Part shown: in pieces, positions 6,047-7,023 of the stretch
How the letters are laid out: each line of letters opens with the position of its first letter
How positions within the stretch are numbered: the stretch's first letter is position 1
From: UBA1732 sp045114455
GTDB taxonomy: Bacteria > Verrucomicrobiota > Lentisphaeria > Victivallales > UBA1829
Assembly: GCA_045114455.1 (NCBI GenBank)
Contig: JBGUKN010000023.1
Coordinates: 1-7,023, forward strand
Direction of reading: 5' to 3'
DNA length: 7,023 nt
Position numbers and translations under genes: made by a program
The notes under the pieces: generated by a model
Seen by the model: the letters and a program-made list of their open reading frames with translations, nothing else
Database searches by the model: none
Told to the model about the DNA's origin: nothing

Positions 6047-6081
6047 CGCTTCCCGGTGCAATAAAGCGGCATCGGGAAGCG
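6047..6081 (+). terminator. Hairpin, probable transcription terminator after the his-cmk operon
   Basis: CGCTTCCCG (6047-6055) is a perfect inverted repeat of CGGGAAGCG (6073-6081). Four more pairs, one of them G-U, extend it inward to a 13-bp stem with a nine-base loop. It lies 34 bases after the last stop codon of the operon. TTAATTAATTAG follows (6082-6093), which is AT-rich but not a true T-tract, so termination may be partial or factor-assisted. Confidence 0.6.
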
Positions 6082-6188
6082 TTAATTAATTAGATGCAGA
6101 ACAGAAAAAGATGTTCCCCCGGGCGGTTTCGTCTGCGCGGCGGAACGTCCTGTCCCTTTTTCGCAACACGCAAATCCGAGGTGATTCC

Positions 6189-7023
6189 ATGCAGAGCAAA
6201 ACGAAAAAGCGCCTGAAACTCGTCCTGATCCTGACGCCCGTCGTCCTGGTCCTGATCCTCGCCGTCGTTGCGTTCGGCGCGTGGCGGATGTTCGGCACAT
6301 TCGTCACGGCGGCGCGGAGCATCCACAAGCTGGAAAACGGCCTGTACGTCATGGAATATCGCGGCGACTACGGATTCGACGACTTCCTCGCGCAGGGCGG
6401 CGCGGCGGACGATTCCGCCGTGGCGGACTACCTGATCGGATTCCTGTCGCGCGGTTTTTACAGGAAGGCGGACAACGGGATCAAGCCCGGCGATTACGGC
6501 TGCACCACGGTCTGTGTGAAGGATAAGAAAGGCAACGTGTATTTCGGGCGCAACTTCGACTGGGAGAAGGGGCGCGCCATGATCGTTCACACCGTGCCGG
6601 ATGATGGTTACGAATCCCTGTCCACCTGCGACCTCGATTTCCTCGGATTCGGGGACGATTACGATCCCGAAGGCTCCATGCCGGAGCGCATCCAGACGCT
6701 CGCGGCGATCTATGTGCCGGTGGACGGCATGAACGAAAAGGGGCTCATGATCGCCGACCTCATGGCGGGGGACATGGAGGAGACGCACCAGAAGACGGAC
6801 AAGCCGGACCTCACGACCACGACCGCCATCCGGCTGCTGCTGGATCGCGCGGCGAACGTCGACGAAGCGGTTGAGCTCCTGAAACAGTACGACATGAACT
6901 CGTCCATCGGCGCGGCGCATCATTTCGCCATCGCGGACAAGAGCGGGAAAAGCGTGGTCGTGGAGTATGTGAACGGCGAAATGCTCGTCGCGGAAACGAA
7001 TATCGTCACGAACCACTATCTCG
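6189..7023 (+). CDS. Partial membrane-anchored choloylglycine hydrolase-like Ntn-hydrolase
   Basis: The first 278 codons are present; the gene runs off the right edge. GAGGTGA (6178-6184) lies just before the ATG. Residues 1-10 are basic and 11-31 hydrophobic, an uncleaved anchor or signal peptide, so the enzyme acts outside the cytoplasm. Residues 50-104 (LENGLYVMEYRGDYGFDDFL onward) are a pro-region. The predicted nucleophile is Cys105 in DYGCTTVCVKD. Arg121 and Asp124 in YFGRNFDWE follow at +16 and +19, the same spacing as Cys2, Arg18 and Asp21 of bile-salt hydrolases and penicillin V acylases. DGMNEKGLMIADL and the edge motif IVTNHYL (Asn275) also match this family of linear amide C-N hydrolases. 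Maturation would cleave before Cys105. The substrate may be an N-acyl amide; bile salts cannot be assumed. A C45 acyltransferase-like enzyme is the main alternative. It lies beyond the hairpin and is probably transcribed separately, though I found no confident promoter. Confidence 0.85.
   Translation, partial: MQSKTKKRLKLVLILTPVVLVLILAVVAFGAWRMFGTFVTAARSIHKLENGLYVMEYRGDYGFDDFLAQGGAADDSAVADYLIGFLSRGFYRKADNGIKPGDYGCTTVCVKDKKGNVYFGRNFDWEKGRAMIVHTVPDDGYESLSTCDLDFLGFGDDYDPEGSMPERIQTLAAIYVPVDGMNEKGLMIADLMAGDMEETHQKTDKPDLTTTTAIRLLLDRAANVDEAVELLKQYDMNSSIGAAHHFAIADKSGKSVVVEYVNGEMLVAETNIVTNHYL

Noticed and set aside
6090..7016. Long minus-strand open frame opposite the Ntn-hydrolase
   Set aside because: It is antisense to a clear conserved protein and has the Arg/Val/His-rich composition of a shadow frame.

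Overview
The window looks like chromosomal DNA from a GC-rich bacterium with AT-rich intergenic regions. My best guess is a member of the PVC group (Lentisphaerota or Verrucomicrobiota), possibly gut-associated. This is inference. It rests on the unusual N-terminus of the truncated first gene (MNRSILIVTCDFL), which resembles a family I associate with those phyla, and on the Ntn-hydrolase at the right end, whose closest remembered relatives are from gut bacteria. No mobile element, CRISPR array, tRNA or rRNA was recognised.

Left part (1-1184), read on the minus strand: a candidate structured small RNA (about 988 to 879) has a possible promoter just upstream and a U-tract just after its closing stem. 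A strong intrinsic terminator (867-828) follows. Next come a promoter (822-794) and two membrane-protein genes that overlap by four bases (GTGA). The first (715-149) is a compact four-helix protein with a MotA/TolQ/ExbB-like signature. The second (from 152 off the left edge) starts with one helix carrying an early aspartate, like ExbD/TolR/MotB. Together they look like a two-component, ion-driven membrane complex of an unfamiliar kind.

Centre (1185-6012), plus strand: six tightly packed genes probably form one operon. They are hisD, hisC, an unrecognised secreted protein, cmk, a YbgC-like hotdog thioesterase and a YchJ-like SEC-C protein. Gaps are 18, -4, 38, -4 and 10 bases. hisC and hisD supply two late steps of histidine synthesis and cmk phosphorylates CMP/dCMP. 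The others have no obvious link to histidine, so the cluster looks like a mixed housekeeping operon. It is followed by a 13-bp hairpin (6047-6081) that probably ends transcription.

Right end (6189 to edge), plus strand: a membrane-anchored or exported choloylglycine-hydrolase/penicillin-V-acylase-like Ntn-hydrolase, truncated by the window. The spacing of its putative catalytic Cys, Arg and Asp matches the bile-salt hydrolase family.

The most interesting items are the unassigned minus-strand RNA with its tandem termination signals, the ExbB/ExbD-like pair, and the unknown exported protein translationally coupled to hisC.
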